A stretch of DNA of 7,750 nt from Alistipes sp. (GCA_017391435.1 JAFOYS010000093.1:1-7750); one strand, 5' to 3'; shown: positions 1-7,217, counted from the first letter of the stretch. The notes: generated by a model not told the origin, from the sequence alone. Made by a program: numbers and translations.

Positions 1-872
1 TTGGTGTAGAGGTCTACACTGAGGATGGTAATAAGAATCCAGTTCAGATTGCACAGAATGCAATTCAGTATGCCCGCCAGAAGGGTATTAACACTGTTAT
101 TGTCGATACCGCAGGTCGATTGGCTGTTGACGAGGCGATGATGGTTGAAATCACAGCAATCAAGGCTGCTGTAAATCCATCTGAGACCCTCTTTGTTGTT
201 GACTCAATGACTGGTCAGGATGCAGTAAATACTGCTCGCGAGTTTAACGATCGTCTTGACTTTGACGGTGTAGTACTGACAAAGTTGGATGGTGATACTC
301 GTGGTGGTGCGGCAATATCTATCCGCTCTGTTGTAAACAAGCCGCTCAAGTTTATTTCAAGTGGCGAGAAGATGGATACCCTACAGGTATTCCACCCAGA
401 GCGTATGGCAGACCGTATCCTCGGTATGGGTGATGTTGTATCACTCGTAGAGCGCGCTCAGGAGCAGTACGACGAGGAGGAGGCCCGCAAGCTTAAGAAG
501 AAGCTCGTCAAGAACCAGTTTAACTTCAACGACTTCCTTGCTCAGATTGCTCAGATTAAGAAGATGGGTAACCTTAAGGATCTTGCATCTATGATTCCTG
601 GTATGGGCAAACTTCTGAAGGGCGTAGAGTTTGGTGACGATGTATTCAAGCAGACTGAGGCTATTATTGGCTCTATGACACCTGATGAGCGCGAGCATCC
701 AGAGATTATCAACGCTCGCCGCCGTGAGCGTATTGCTAAGGGTTCGGGTACAACTATTGCAGATGTAAACCGTCTACTCAAGCAGTTTGAGGATATGAGA
801 AAGATGATGAAGATGGCTGCTGGTGGTAAGATGGGTATGCCAAAGGGAATGCCTCGCGGCTTCCGCAGATAA
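1..872 (+). CDS. ffh: Signal recognition particle protein Ffh (SRP54), 5'-truncated by the window edge
   Basis: Ffh is the GTPase of the signal recognition particle. It binds 4.5S RNA and signal sequences of nascent membrane proteins, then docks on FtsY at the membrane. The reading frame is open from base 3, giving 289 visible residues; family members are about 430-450 long, so roughly the first 150 (N domain and P-loop) lie outside. The visible part has the G3 motif DTAGR (nt 105-119), the G4 motif TKLDG (nt 279-293) followed by DTRGGAA, then the ILGMGDV linker into the M domain. The M domain shows MIPGMGK, the arginine-rich RNA-binding stretch NARRRERIAKGSG (about nt 711-749), and a methionine-rich tail ending in PRGFRR. 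An internal TTG at 120 is not the start, because conserved sequence continues upstream of it. The stop is TAA at 870-872, and era begins 17 bases later. Identification is from recognised family sequence and is secure. Confidence 0.97.
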   Translation, partial: GVEVYTEDGNKNPVQIAQNAIQYARQKGINTVIVDTAGRLAVDEAMMVEITAIKAAVNPSETLFVVDSMTGQDAVNTAREFNDRLDFDGVVLTKLDGDTRGGAAISIRSVVNKPLKFISSGEKMDTLQVFHPERMADRILGMGDVVSLVERAQEQYDEEEARKLKKKLVKNQFNFNDFLAQIAQIKKMGNLKDLASMIPGMGKLLKGVEFGDDVFKQTEAIIGSMTPDEREHPEIINARRRERIAKGSGTTIADVNRLLKQFEDMRKMMKMAAGGKMGMPKGMPRGFRR

Positions 873-889
873 TTGAAAAGCGACAGTTT

Positions 890-1774
890 ATGCATAGAAG
901 TGGTTTTGTAAATATTATCGGCAATCCGAATGTTGGTAAATCAACACTGATGAACGCCCTTGTAGGCGAGCGTCTGTCTATTATCACATCAAAGGCACAG
1001 ACTACCCGCCACAGAATTATGGGTATTGTCAATGGCGAGGACTTTCAGATTGTCTACTCCGACACTCCAGGTATTCTGAAGCCCAACTACAAGCTTCAAG
1101 AGTCTATGATGAAGTTTGTCAAGGGTGCAGTATCTGATGCCGATGTGATACTTTATGTTACCGACACTGTAGAGCAGCCAAGTGACCGCAACAGTGAAAT
1201 TCTTGAGAAGATTGCCCTAAGTGGCATTCCTGTATTGTTGATTATCAACAAGATTGACCTTACAACTCAAGAAAAGCTTGAGGAGCTTGTTGCATTCTGG
1301 CAGCAGCGCCTTCCCCAGGCAACAGTCATCCCTGCATCTGCTCGTGAAGGATTTAATATCGGCGGAATCTTTGACCGCATTATCGCCCTGCTACCAGAGG
1401 GCGAGCCATTCTATCCAAAGGATACTCTTACAGACAAAACTTTACGCTTTTTTGCCTCAGAGATTATCCGCGAGAAGATTCTGCTGACATATGACAAGGA
1501 GATTCCATACTGCTGCGAGATTGAGATTGACTCCTACAAGGAGGAGGCAGCAATTGACCGTATCAGTGCGACAATATATGTTGCTCGCGACTCGCAGAAG
1601 GGAATTGTCATTGGCCATAAGGGCGAGAAGCTAAAGAAGGTTGGTCAGGCTGCGCGACAAGATCTTGAGCGCTTTCTTGACAAGAAGGTCTTCCTACAAC
1701 TCTTTGTAAAGGTTAACGACGACTGGCGAAACTCAGACCGTCAGTTACGCAGATTCGGATACGAACTAGAGTAA
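890..1774 (+). CDS. era: GTPase Era, 30S ribosomal subunit maturation factor
   Basis: Era binds the 3' end of 16S rRNA through a C-terminal KH domain and promotes late 30S assembly; it acts in the cytoplasm, partly at the membrane. The 294-residue product has the normal family length. The visible GTPase motifs are the P-loop GNPNVGKS (residues 11-18), the switch I region ending TTRHR (38-42), DTPG (58-61) and NKID (120-123). The KH domain carries the GxxG loop GHKG at 242-245 within GIVIGHKGEKLKKVG, and the protein ends with the typical DDWRNSDRQLRRFGY-type tail. The ATG at 890 puts the P-loop at the usual distance from the N-terminus; no Shine-Dalgarno sequence precedes it, as is normal in Bacteroidota. 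It sits 17 bases after ffh and 1 base before the TPR gene, so co-transcription is likely. In the Bacteroidales genomes I remember, era is usually followed by der; here it is not. Confidence 0.97.
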   Translation: MHRSGFVNIIGNPNVGKSTLMNALVGERLSIITSKAQTTRHRIMGIVNGEDFQIVYSDTPGILKPNYKLQESMMKFVKGAVSDADVILYVTDTVEQPSDRNSEILEKIALSGIPVLLIINKIDLTTQEKLEELVAFWQQRLPQATVIPASAREGFNIGGIFDRIIALLPEGEPFYPKDTLTDKTLRFFASEIIREKILLTYDKEIPYCCEIEIDSYKEEAAIDRISATIYVARDSQKGIVIGHKGEKLKKVGQAARQDLERFLDKKVFLQLFVKVNDDWRNSDRQLRRFGYELE

Positions 1775-1775
1775 A

Positions 1776-3782
1776 ATGCAGAGGCTTAAGCTCTACATAC
1801 TACTACTTGTGGCAGCCACAACTCTTGGCTCGTCAACTGTCAGCGCGCAGTATAACCGCGAATACTTCTTCTGGATGGGTCGTCAGCAGATGATGGAGAA
1901 CGAGTTTTCAGAGGCTATTCGTACGCTCAATGTACTACTGCGTTTTGATGACGATGCCTATGAGGGTTACTTTCTGCGCGGTATTGCCAAGTACAATCTT
2001 GACGATTTAATCGGCGCAGAGGCTGACTTTACTATCGCTATTGACAAGAATCCGGTCTTTACGACAGCCTTTACATATAGAGCCATAACCCGCTCTCGAT
2101 TAGGAAATTACGACGATGCACTTAAAGATTTCCGTGAAGCCATAGATCTTCGACCAGACCTTCCAAATCCATATTTTAGTCGTGGAGTTACAAGGCTTCT
2201 GAATCAGCAATTTAGGGACGCAATTTCGGACTTTGATAACTTTATCAAGTATGAGAAGAAGGTCTCTGATGCGTATCTTAATCGCGGTATGTGCTACCTA
2301 TATCTGAAGGATACGGTCAGAGCATACGAAGATTTTAACACCGCGGTAAAGACCAATCGTGAAAACCCTATCTCATACAATCGTCGCGGAGCTCTATACC
2401 TTGAGCAGCAGCACTACAGTGAGGCTGAGGCCGATTTTAACAAGGCTATTGAGTGCGACTCTACCCTACCTACATCCTTTTTTAATCGTGCGTTAGTCTA
2501 TAACTACACTTCGCGTCCACAACTATCTCTTGCAGATCTTGATAAGGTTATTGAGTTGGACTCTACAAGCTCAATCACCTACTTCAACCGCGCAATTATC
2601 CGTAGTAATATCGGAGACTACAACCGTGCCCTTGAGGACTACAACAAGGTTGCACAGTACTCTCCAAACAATGTGCTTGTATACTACAACAGAGCTATTC
2701 TCAAAACACAGTTAGGTGAGATTAAGCAGGCCGTAGAGGACTATAGCCGAGCTATTGAGCTCTACCCAGACTTTGCTAATGCCTATCTGGGCAGAAGCCA
2801 CCTACGCCAGATTTTGCGAGACAATGCTGGGGCGAAAAAAGACCGACAGACAGCCGAGCGAAAGATTGCTGAATACCGTTCACGACTCAGCGATAGCACA
2901 TACTCTATTTACGCAGATACAACTCAGAAATTCAACCAGTTACTATCATTTGACAGTAAGATTGCCGGCTCATCATTTGAGCGTATAAAGAGTCGCAATA
3001 ATGACCATAGCGACAATATGACTCTTCTACCGCTCTATCGTTTTACAATACGAAATCGTGACTCTATAGATATTGAGCAGTCTACTCGTCGCTTCCACAA
3101 TCAGAGAGCAGAGGACTTTATTGCCTCACTTGACAACCCTCTGTTGCAAATATCGCGTCAGGAGACAAACATTGCACCCGATTCACTTGTTGCTATCAAC
3201 AAGCAATATCGTGAAGCTGTTAAGAGAAGTGTTGGCGAGGATGGCTGGAAGATTCTCTTCCAAACTGCAATTAGCGAGACCCTTATTAAACAGTATACAA
3301 ACGCTGTTGGTACATACTCACAGGCCATTGCGCTCAATCCATCAAATCCGTTCCTCTATCTTAATCGCGCTGCGACACAGGCAGAGATGATTGATTTTAT
3401 CTCATCTATTGATAACGGCTACCACCGTATGTCTATTGAGAGCGACCCCGCGCGCCGTCTGCACAACTCGCACACTCGCACTTACGACCACAGCGAGGCT
3501 ATCTCAGACCTAAATAAGGCTATCAAACTGCTACCAAGTTTTGCATATTCATACTACAACCGAGCAAACCTATATGCGCTGTCGGGAATGCTTCCAGAGG
3601 CTGCGGATGACTACACTAAGGCTATTGAGCTAAATCCGCACTTTGCCGAGGCGTACTACAATCGTGGACTGATACAAATATATATGAAAGATACCCGCAA
3701 GGGATGTCTTGACATTTCAAAGGCGGGCGAGTTGGGAATCACTGAAGCCTACAAAGTATTAAAGAATTACTCAAATCAATAA
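1776..3782 (+). CDS. Exported tetratricopeptide-repeat protein, function unknown
   Basis: This is a 668-residue scaffold-like protein. It begins with a signal peptide: Lys/Arg near the start, a hydrophobic core at about residues 6-18, and a likely signal peptidase I site VSA|Q after residue 24. There is no lipobox Cys, so a periplasmic location is inferred. About ten consecutive 34-residue TPR units run from roughly 28 to 367, with the recurrent pattern Y-x-N-R-A/G, then A-x-x-D-(F/Y)-x-x-A-I. A non-TPR stretch of about 120 residues follows (368-489). Four further units then run from about 490 to the end; the second carries an insertion of some 30 residues, and the last has the KGCLDISKAGELG form common at the ends of Bacteroidota TPR proteins. 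TPRs mediate protein-protein contacts, and no catalytic domain is visible. The start codon is one base after the era stop, which suggests translational coupling. The fold is certain and the role is unknown. Confidence 0.93.
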   Translation: MQRLKLYILLLVAATTLGSSTVSAQYNREYFFWMGRQQMMENEFSEAIRTLNVLLRFDDDAYEGYFLRGIAKYNLDDLIGAEADFTIAIDKNPVFTTAFTYRAITRSRLGNYDDALKDFREAIDLRPDLPNPYFSRGVTRLLNQQFRDAISDFDNFIKYEKKVSDAYLNRGMCYLYLKDTVRAYEDFNTAVKTNRENPISYNRRGALYLEQQHYSEAEADFNKAIECDSTLPTSFFNRALVYNYTSRPQLSLADLDKVIELDSTSSITYFNRAIIRSNIGDYNRALEDYNKVAQYSPNNVLVYYNRAILKTQLGEIKQAVEDYSRAIELYPDFANAYLGRSHLRQILRDNAGAKKDRQTAERKIAEYRSRLSDSTYSIYADTTQKFNQLLSFDSKIAGSSFERIKSRNNDHSDNMTLLPLYRFTIRNRDSIDIEQSTRRFHNQRAEDFIASLDNPLLQISRQETNIAPDSLVAINKQYREAVKRSVGEDGWKILFQTAISETLIKQYTNAVGTYSQAIALNPSNPFLYLNRAATQAEMIDFISSIDNGYHRMSIESDPARRLHNSHTRTYDHSEAISDLNKAIKLLPSFAYSYYNRANLYALSGMLPEAADDYTKAIELNPHFAEAYYNRGLIQIYMKDTRKGCLDISKAGELGITEAYKVLKNYSNQ

Positions 3783-3794
3783 ACATAAACCGTT

Positions 3795-5204
3795 ATGACT
3801 CAAACAATTCGCAAAAATCTCAACGACTACGGCTGGGCTCGTTGGACAGCAATGGTTCTCATTGCGCTGATGATGCTTTTTGCTCATATGTTCGTTGATG
3901 TAATCTCTCCTATCAAGGAGTTGATTCAGGTTCAGCGTGGCTGGACATCTGATATCTTTGGAACCTATGCAGGTTCAGAGTATCTACTCAATGTATGGGG
4001 TTTCCTCATCGCTGCAGGTATTATTCTGGACAAGATGGGTATTCGCTTTACAGGTCTTGCTTCGGCAATAATTATGATTGTCGGTGCGGCAATTAAGTTC
4101 TATGCCGTATCTGAGGCATTTATTGGCACAGGTCTTGAGAGTTGGCTCAACAGTTGGTGGACAGACTTCCCTGCCTCTGCAAAGCTCGCAAGCTTTGGTT
4201 TTATGATCTTTGGTTGCGGTTGCGAGATGGCTGGTATCACAGCATCAAAGGCTCTGGCAAAGTGGTTTGAGGGTAAGGAGATGGCTCTTGCAATGGGTCT
4301 TGAGATGGCTCTAACACGCATCAGCGTATTCCTTATCTTTACAATCTCACCTCGTCTTGCAGGTATTGGTGGTTTAGATCAGAGTGTAGTTCGTCCTGTT
4401 GCATTCTGTCTTGCACTGCTCTGCATCGGATTGCTTTTCTACTCTATCTTCTGTATTATGGACCGCAAGCTTGACACTCAGAGAGGTGCAACTGAAGATG
4501 TAGACCCAGAGGAGGAGTTTAAGTTCTCTGACATCGGTAAGATCTTCAGCAGCAAGCTCTTCTGGATTGTAGCAATGCTCTGCGTACTCTACTACTCAGC
4601 TATCTTCCCATTCCAGAAGTTTGCTGCAAATATGCTCCAGAGTAACCTAAATCTCTCCGCTACTGATGCAGCAGATATCTTCCGCTGGTTCCCTATCGGT
4701 GCTGCTTGTGTAACTCCATTCCTCGGATGGTTCCTCGATAAGAAGGGCAAGGGCGCAACTATGCTTATTCTCGGTGCATTGTTGATGATTATTTGCCACT
4801 CAATCTTTGCGCTCGTTCTGCCATCGTTCCCAAGCAAGGTTGTTGCATTCTCTGCAATCATCCTTCTGGGTGTGTCGTTCTCGCTCGTTCCAGCTGCACT
4901 CTGGCCATCTATTCCAAAGATTATGGACAAGCGTTTCCTCGGTAGCGCATACTCACTTATCTTCTGGGTGCAGAACTTCGGTCTTAGCTTCACCCCAATG
5001 CTTATCGGCTATGTTCTGGAGAAGACAAACCCAGGTGTTGCAGAGCAGATTAACGCAGGTGTAGCGGGTGTAAACTATAACTACACATATCCTATGCTCG
5101 TATTTGTTGGTCTTGGTATTCTTGCGCTGCTATTTGCGCTCTACCTTAAGGCTGATGACCGTCGTAAGGGCTACGGTCTTGAACTTCCAAACATTAAGGA
5201 GTAA
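3795..5204 (+). CDS. Major facilitator superfamily (MFS) transporter, substrate unknown
   Basis: This is an inner-membrane secondary transporter of 469 residues, a normal MFS length. I count 12 hydrophobic segments, approximately at residues 17-37, 58-78, 86-105, 129-150, 163-190, 198-220, 255-275, 296-314, 322-345, 348-372, 382-405 and 430-450. A charged cytoplasmic loop at about 223-252 separates the two six-helix halves. The MFS motif A pattern G-xxx-D-K-x-G occurs in both halves at equivalent positions, at G75-D79-K80-G82 and G311-D315-K316-G318, which strongly supports the family call. The last helices carry motifs such as FSLVPAALWPSIP and FWVQNFGLSFTPMLIGY. I cannot name the substrate. 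The start ATG is 12 bases after the TPR stop, so it is probably the last gene of the ffh-era-TPR-MFS run. Codons look more biased (AAG, ATC, GGT, CTC) than in the glycosyltransferase downstream, which may mean stronger expression. Confidence 0.93.
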   Translation: MTQTIRKNLNDYGWARWTAMVLIALMMLFAHMFVDVISPIKELIQVQRGWTSDIFGTYAGSEYLLNVWGFLIAAGIILDKMGIRFTGLASAIIMIVGAAIKFYAVSEAFIGTGLESWLNSWWTDFPASAKLASFGFMIFGCGCEMAGITASKALAKWFEGKEMALAMGLEMALTRISVFLIFTISPRLAGIGGLDQSVVRPVAFCLALLCIGLLFYSIFCIMDRKLDTQRGATEDVDPEEEFKFSDIGKIFSSKLFWIVAMLCVLYYSAIFPFQKFAANMLQSNLNLSATDAADIFRWFPIGAACVTPFLGWFLDKKGKGATMLILGALLMIICHSIFALVLPSFPSKVVAFSAIILLGVSFSLVPAALWPSIPKIMDKRFLGSAYSLIFWVQNFGLSFTPMLIGYVLEKTNPGVAEQINAGVAGVNYNYTYPMLVFVGLGILALLFALYLKADDRRKGYGLELPNIKE

Positions 5205-5224
5205 GGAATAGTACTAAATTATTA

Positions 5225-5271
5225 ACAGAGGTAGTGATTTTTTGTATTTCGCAAAAAATTACTACCTTTGT
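5225..5271. repeat. Long inverted repeat (20-bp stem, 7-nt loop) spanning the thioesterase promoter
   Basis: The left arm 5225-5244 pairs with the right arm 5252-5271 around the loop TATTTCG (5245-5251). Of 20 positions, 18 are Watson-Crick pairs; the other two (5228/5268 and 5236/5260) are G-T and would be G-U pairs in RNA. As RNA made by read-through from the MFS gene, this is a long hairpin that could end or protect the upstream transcript. The stem is mostly A-T and no U-run follows it, so it is not a textbook intrinsic terminator. As DNA, it holds the -33 and -7 boxes of the next promoter in opposite arms and could be an operator. Confidence 0.8.
5241..5270 (+). promoter_or_regulatory. 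Bacteroidota-type promoter for the thioesterase-glycosyltransferase pair
   Basis: The -33 box is TTTG at 5241-5244 and the -7 box is TACCTTTG (TAnnTTTG) at 5263-5270, with 18 bases between them. This is close to the usual spacing for the primary sigma factor of Bacteroidota. Transcription would start around 5274-5277, on or beside the ATG at 5276, so the mRNA would be leaderless or nearly so. The call rests on consensus match and position; the start site is inferred. Confidence 0.65.
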
Positions 5272-5275
5272 CATT

Positions 5276-6004
5276 ATGAACAATCAGACCACATATCGTT
5301 ATCAGGTTACAACGCAGAATGTTGACTTTACTCTGCGAGCATCTATTGCCTCTCTTGGCAATTACATTCTTAACACTGCGGGTATTGATGCTCAGGGAAA
5401 AGGCTTTGGCGTTGATACGCTCTCCCCTTTAGGCCTTACTTGGGTACTTTCAAGGCTTGTTATTGAGATTGACTCACGACCAGAGCAATTTAGTGACTTT
5501 GACCTCACTACTTGGGTTAACAAGAACTCGCGATTAGTATCTACTCGTAACTTTACACTGGCGGATACTAATGGAAATGTCTTCATTCGTTCGCTTTCGC
5601 AGTGGTGTATGTTAGACTACAATAAGCGCATCCCTGTAGATTTATCTGTTATTGAAGAGGGCTATGCTCCATATATCAGTCAAGTAGAGAGTCCTTGCAG
5701 TGCGCCTATGCGCCTAAAGGCTATTGAGGCAGAGGTTGTAAAGGAGCATCGTGTGGCATATAGCGACATTGATTTTAATCGCCATATGAACACTATGCGA
5801 TACATTGGACTTATGCTTGATATGGTTGACATAGAGCATCTTACAGCCAATCGCCCAATGAGAATTGATGTTCATTTTATTGCCGAGTGCCTCTATGGTC
5901 AGACCATTAAGGTGGGTATGCAGACTACAGATACTGCAACGCTCTTTGAGGTTACCAGAGATGACGGCACAGTAGTTTGTCGTGCAGCATTTAGTTGGAA
6001 GTAG
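5276..6004 (+). CDS. Acyl-ACP thioesterase (FatA/FatB-like, tandem hotdog folds)
   Basis: This enzyme hydrolyses acyl-acyl carrier protein to release a free fatty acid in the cytoplasm, ending or diverting type II fatty acid synthesis. The 242-residue product has two hotdog halves. The first includes HVDFT-like and TWVLSRLVIEID segments (to about residue 150). The second contains YSDIDFNRHMN and AECLYG. The plant FatB catalytic set Asp/Asn/His/Glu appears conserved as D166, N168, H170 and E204. It resembles the Bacteroides thioesterases I remember in length and layout. I chose the ATG at 5276 over an in-frame GTG at 5234, because the extra residues would be encoded by the promoter and inverted repeat and resemble nothing in the family. 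The stop TAG at 6002-6004 lies two bases before the glycosyltransferase ATG. Chain-length preference cannot be read from the sequence. Confidence 0.92.
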   Translation: MNNQTTYRYQVTTQNVDFTLRASIASLGNYILNTAGIDAQGKGFGVDTLSPLGLTWVLSRLVIEIDSRPEQFSDFDLTTWVNKNSRLVSTRNFTLADTNGNVFIRSLSQWCMLDYNKRIPVDLSVIEEGYAPYISQVESPCSAPMRLKAIEAEVVKEHRVAYSDIDFNRHMNTMRYIGLMLDMVDIEHLTANRPMRIDVHFIAECLYGQTIKVGMQTTDTATLFEVTRDDGTVVCRAAFSWK

Positions 6005-6006
6005 CT

Positions 6007-7125
6007 ATGAAGATTGTTATTTTGGGCCCTGCTCATCCATATCGCGGAGGCCTTGCATCAATTATGGAGACTATGGCGCGAGAGTATATCCGCCGTGGCG
6101 ATGAGGTCAAAATCTATACCTTCTCGCTGCAGTATCCATCTTTACTCTTCCCTGGCAAGAGTCAGACTGTTGAGACTCCACCACCTGCAGACCTTACTAT
6201 TGAGAGGGTGATGAACACCTGTAATCCTATAAATTGGATTATTCTGGGTAATCGTCTTCGCAAAGAGGCTCCAGATATGATACTTATGAAGTATTGGACA
6301 CCATTTATGGCACCCTGCTTTGGTACTATATGTCGTATAGCTCGCAGAAATGGTGTTACAAAGGTTGTCTGCCAGATAGACAATGTAGAGCCACACGAGC
6401 ATCATATTACGGACAAACTATTCAACCACTACTATCTCGGTGCAGTAGACGGTTTTGTCTATATGTCCAATCAGGTTGGTTGTGAACTTCGCTATTACAC
6501 AGCCGCTCCTGCACTCTTCTCACCTCATCCGATGTTCTCAAACTTTGGCTATCGTGTAGAGCGCAGTGAGGCTTGTAACCGATTATCACTCAATCCAGAG
6601 TGTAGATACCTACTCTTTTTTGGACTTATCAGAGAGTATAAAGGTCTTGATATCCTTCTTGAGGCGTTTAGTAAGGTTAGCACAGAGAATCTTAGACTTA
6701 TTGTTGCGGGCGAGTTTTACGAGAGCAAAGAGAAGTATGAGCCACTCTTTAATGCTCTTGGAGATAGAGTTATACTGCACGACCGTTTTATTTCTGACGA
6801 AGATGTAAAGTACTACTTCTCGGCCGCAGATGCCGTTGTGTTGCCATACAAAACTGCTACGCAGAGCGGTGTAACTCAGATAGCCTACAACTTCTTTACG
6901 CCTATGATAGTTACAGATGTTGGTGGTCTTCCAGAGATTGTACCCGACGACAAGGTGGGATATGTCACCCCGCCGACTGCCTCTGGAGTTCAAGAGGCTA
7001 TTGAGAGTCTCTATCAAGGTGATAACCTTGAGCGCTTCTGCAAAAATATCATCTCAGAGCGCAAACGCTTTAGCTGGGCGACAATGTGTGACCAGATTGT
7101 CGAGGTGCTAAACATATGCAAATAA
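6007..7125 (+). CDS. Glycosyltransferase, GT-B fold, GT4-like
   Basis: The 372-residue product is probably a retaining glycosyltransferase that moves a sugar from a nucleotide donor to a lipid, glycan or protein acceptor at the cytoplasmic face of the membrane. The N-terminal Rossmann half opens with MKIVILGPAHPYRGGLA, whose Gly-Gly loop (14-15) is typical of GT4-type enzymes. The C-terminal donor-binding half has FFGLIREYKGLDILLEAF, a variable strand-helix block, SAADAVVLPYKTATQSG (to residue 288) and TDVGGLPE (303-310). The usual E-x7-E motif is absent; T283-A-T-Q-S-G-V occupies that place. I chose the ATG at 6007 over an in-frame TTG at 5995, which overlaps the thioesterase and adds nothing family-like. 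The two-base gap implies co-transcription with the thioesterase. Acceptor and sugar are unknown. AGA and ATA codons are more frequent here than in ffh or the MFS gene, which fits lower expression. Confidence 0.9.
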   Translation: MKIVILGPAHPYRGGLASIMETMAREYIRRGDEVKIYTFSLQYPSLLFPGKSQTVETPPPADLTIERVMNTCNPINWIILGNRLRKEAPDMILMKYWTPFMAPCFGTICRIARRNGVTKVVCQIDNVEPHEHHITDKLFNHYYLGAVDGFVYMSNQVGCELRYYTAAPALFSPHPMFSNFGYRVERSEACNRLSLNPECRYLLFFGLIREYKGLDILLEAFSKVSTENLRLIVAGEFYESKEKYEPLFNALGDRVILHDRFISDEDVKYYFSAADAVVLPYKTATQSGVTQIAYNFFTPMIVTDVGGLPEIVPDDKVGYVTPPTASGVQEAIESLYQGDNLERFCKNIISERKRFSWATMCDQIVEVLNICK

Positions 7126-7143
7126 CACTCTTTTAGAGTATTG

Positions 7144-7180
7144 AAAGTGTATACCCAAACGGTCATACACTTTTCTATTT
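7144..7180 (+). terminator. Intrinsic terminator candidate after the glycosyltransferase gene
   Basis: AAAGTGTAT (7144-7152) pairs perfectly with ATACACTTT (7165-7173). The stem can extend inward by ACC/GGT (7153-7155 with 7161-7163) across a one-base bulge, leaving a five-base loop. A T-rich tail, TTTTCTATTTTAT, begins within the right arm and runs past 7180. It lies 18 bases after the stop and before the next promoter, as expected for the end of this transcript. A smaller hairpin ACTCT-TTT-AGAGT at 7127-7139 precedes it. Confidence 0.65.
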
Positions 7181-7196
7181 TATACATCATCTGCTC

Positions 7197-7217
7197 AATT
7201 TGCATATTTTGCAAATT
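7197..7217. repeat. Palindrome AATTTGC-N7-GCAAATT over the -33 box
   Basis: Seven bases at 7197-7203 are perfectly complementary to 7211-7217, with a 7-base spacer. The left arm contains the TTTG that serves as the -33 box of the regulator gene promoter. Size and symmetry suit a dimeric helix-turn-helix protein, so autoregulation by the downstream product is possible. The sequence is A-T rich, and chance is a real alternative. Confidence 0.45.

Noticed and set aside
120..872. TTG at 120 as the start of a 250-residue protein
   Set aside because: The same frame is open to base 3 and encodes conserved Ffh sequence, including the first residues of the DTAGR motif, upstream of the TTG.
1860..3770. 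Repeated DNA words inside the TPR gene as possible tandem DNA repeats
   Set aside because: The periodicity is at protein level (34 residues) with divergent codons; the DNA copies are not similar enough to be a repeat array or CRISPR.
5234..5275. In-frame GTG at 5234 as the thioesterase start
   Set aside because: The extra 14 codons overlap the promoter boxes and inverted repeat and encode no family-like sequence; the ATG at 5276 fits the expected N-terminus.
5995..6006. In-frame TTG at 5995 as the glycosyltransferase start
   Set aside because: It overlaps the thioesterase end and adds only four residues before a standard MKIVILGP-type N-terminus at 6007.
6142..7017. Open frames on the minus strand opposite the glycosyltransferase (6142-6405 and 6610-7017)
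   Set aside because: They lie wholly opposite a clearly coding gene, have no recognisable domains and no promoter-like sequence, and behave as shadows of its codon pattern.
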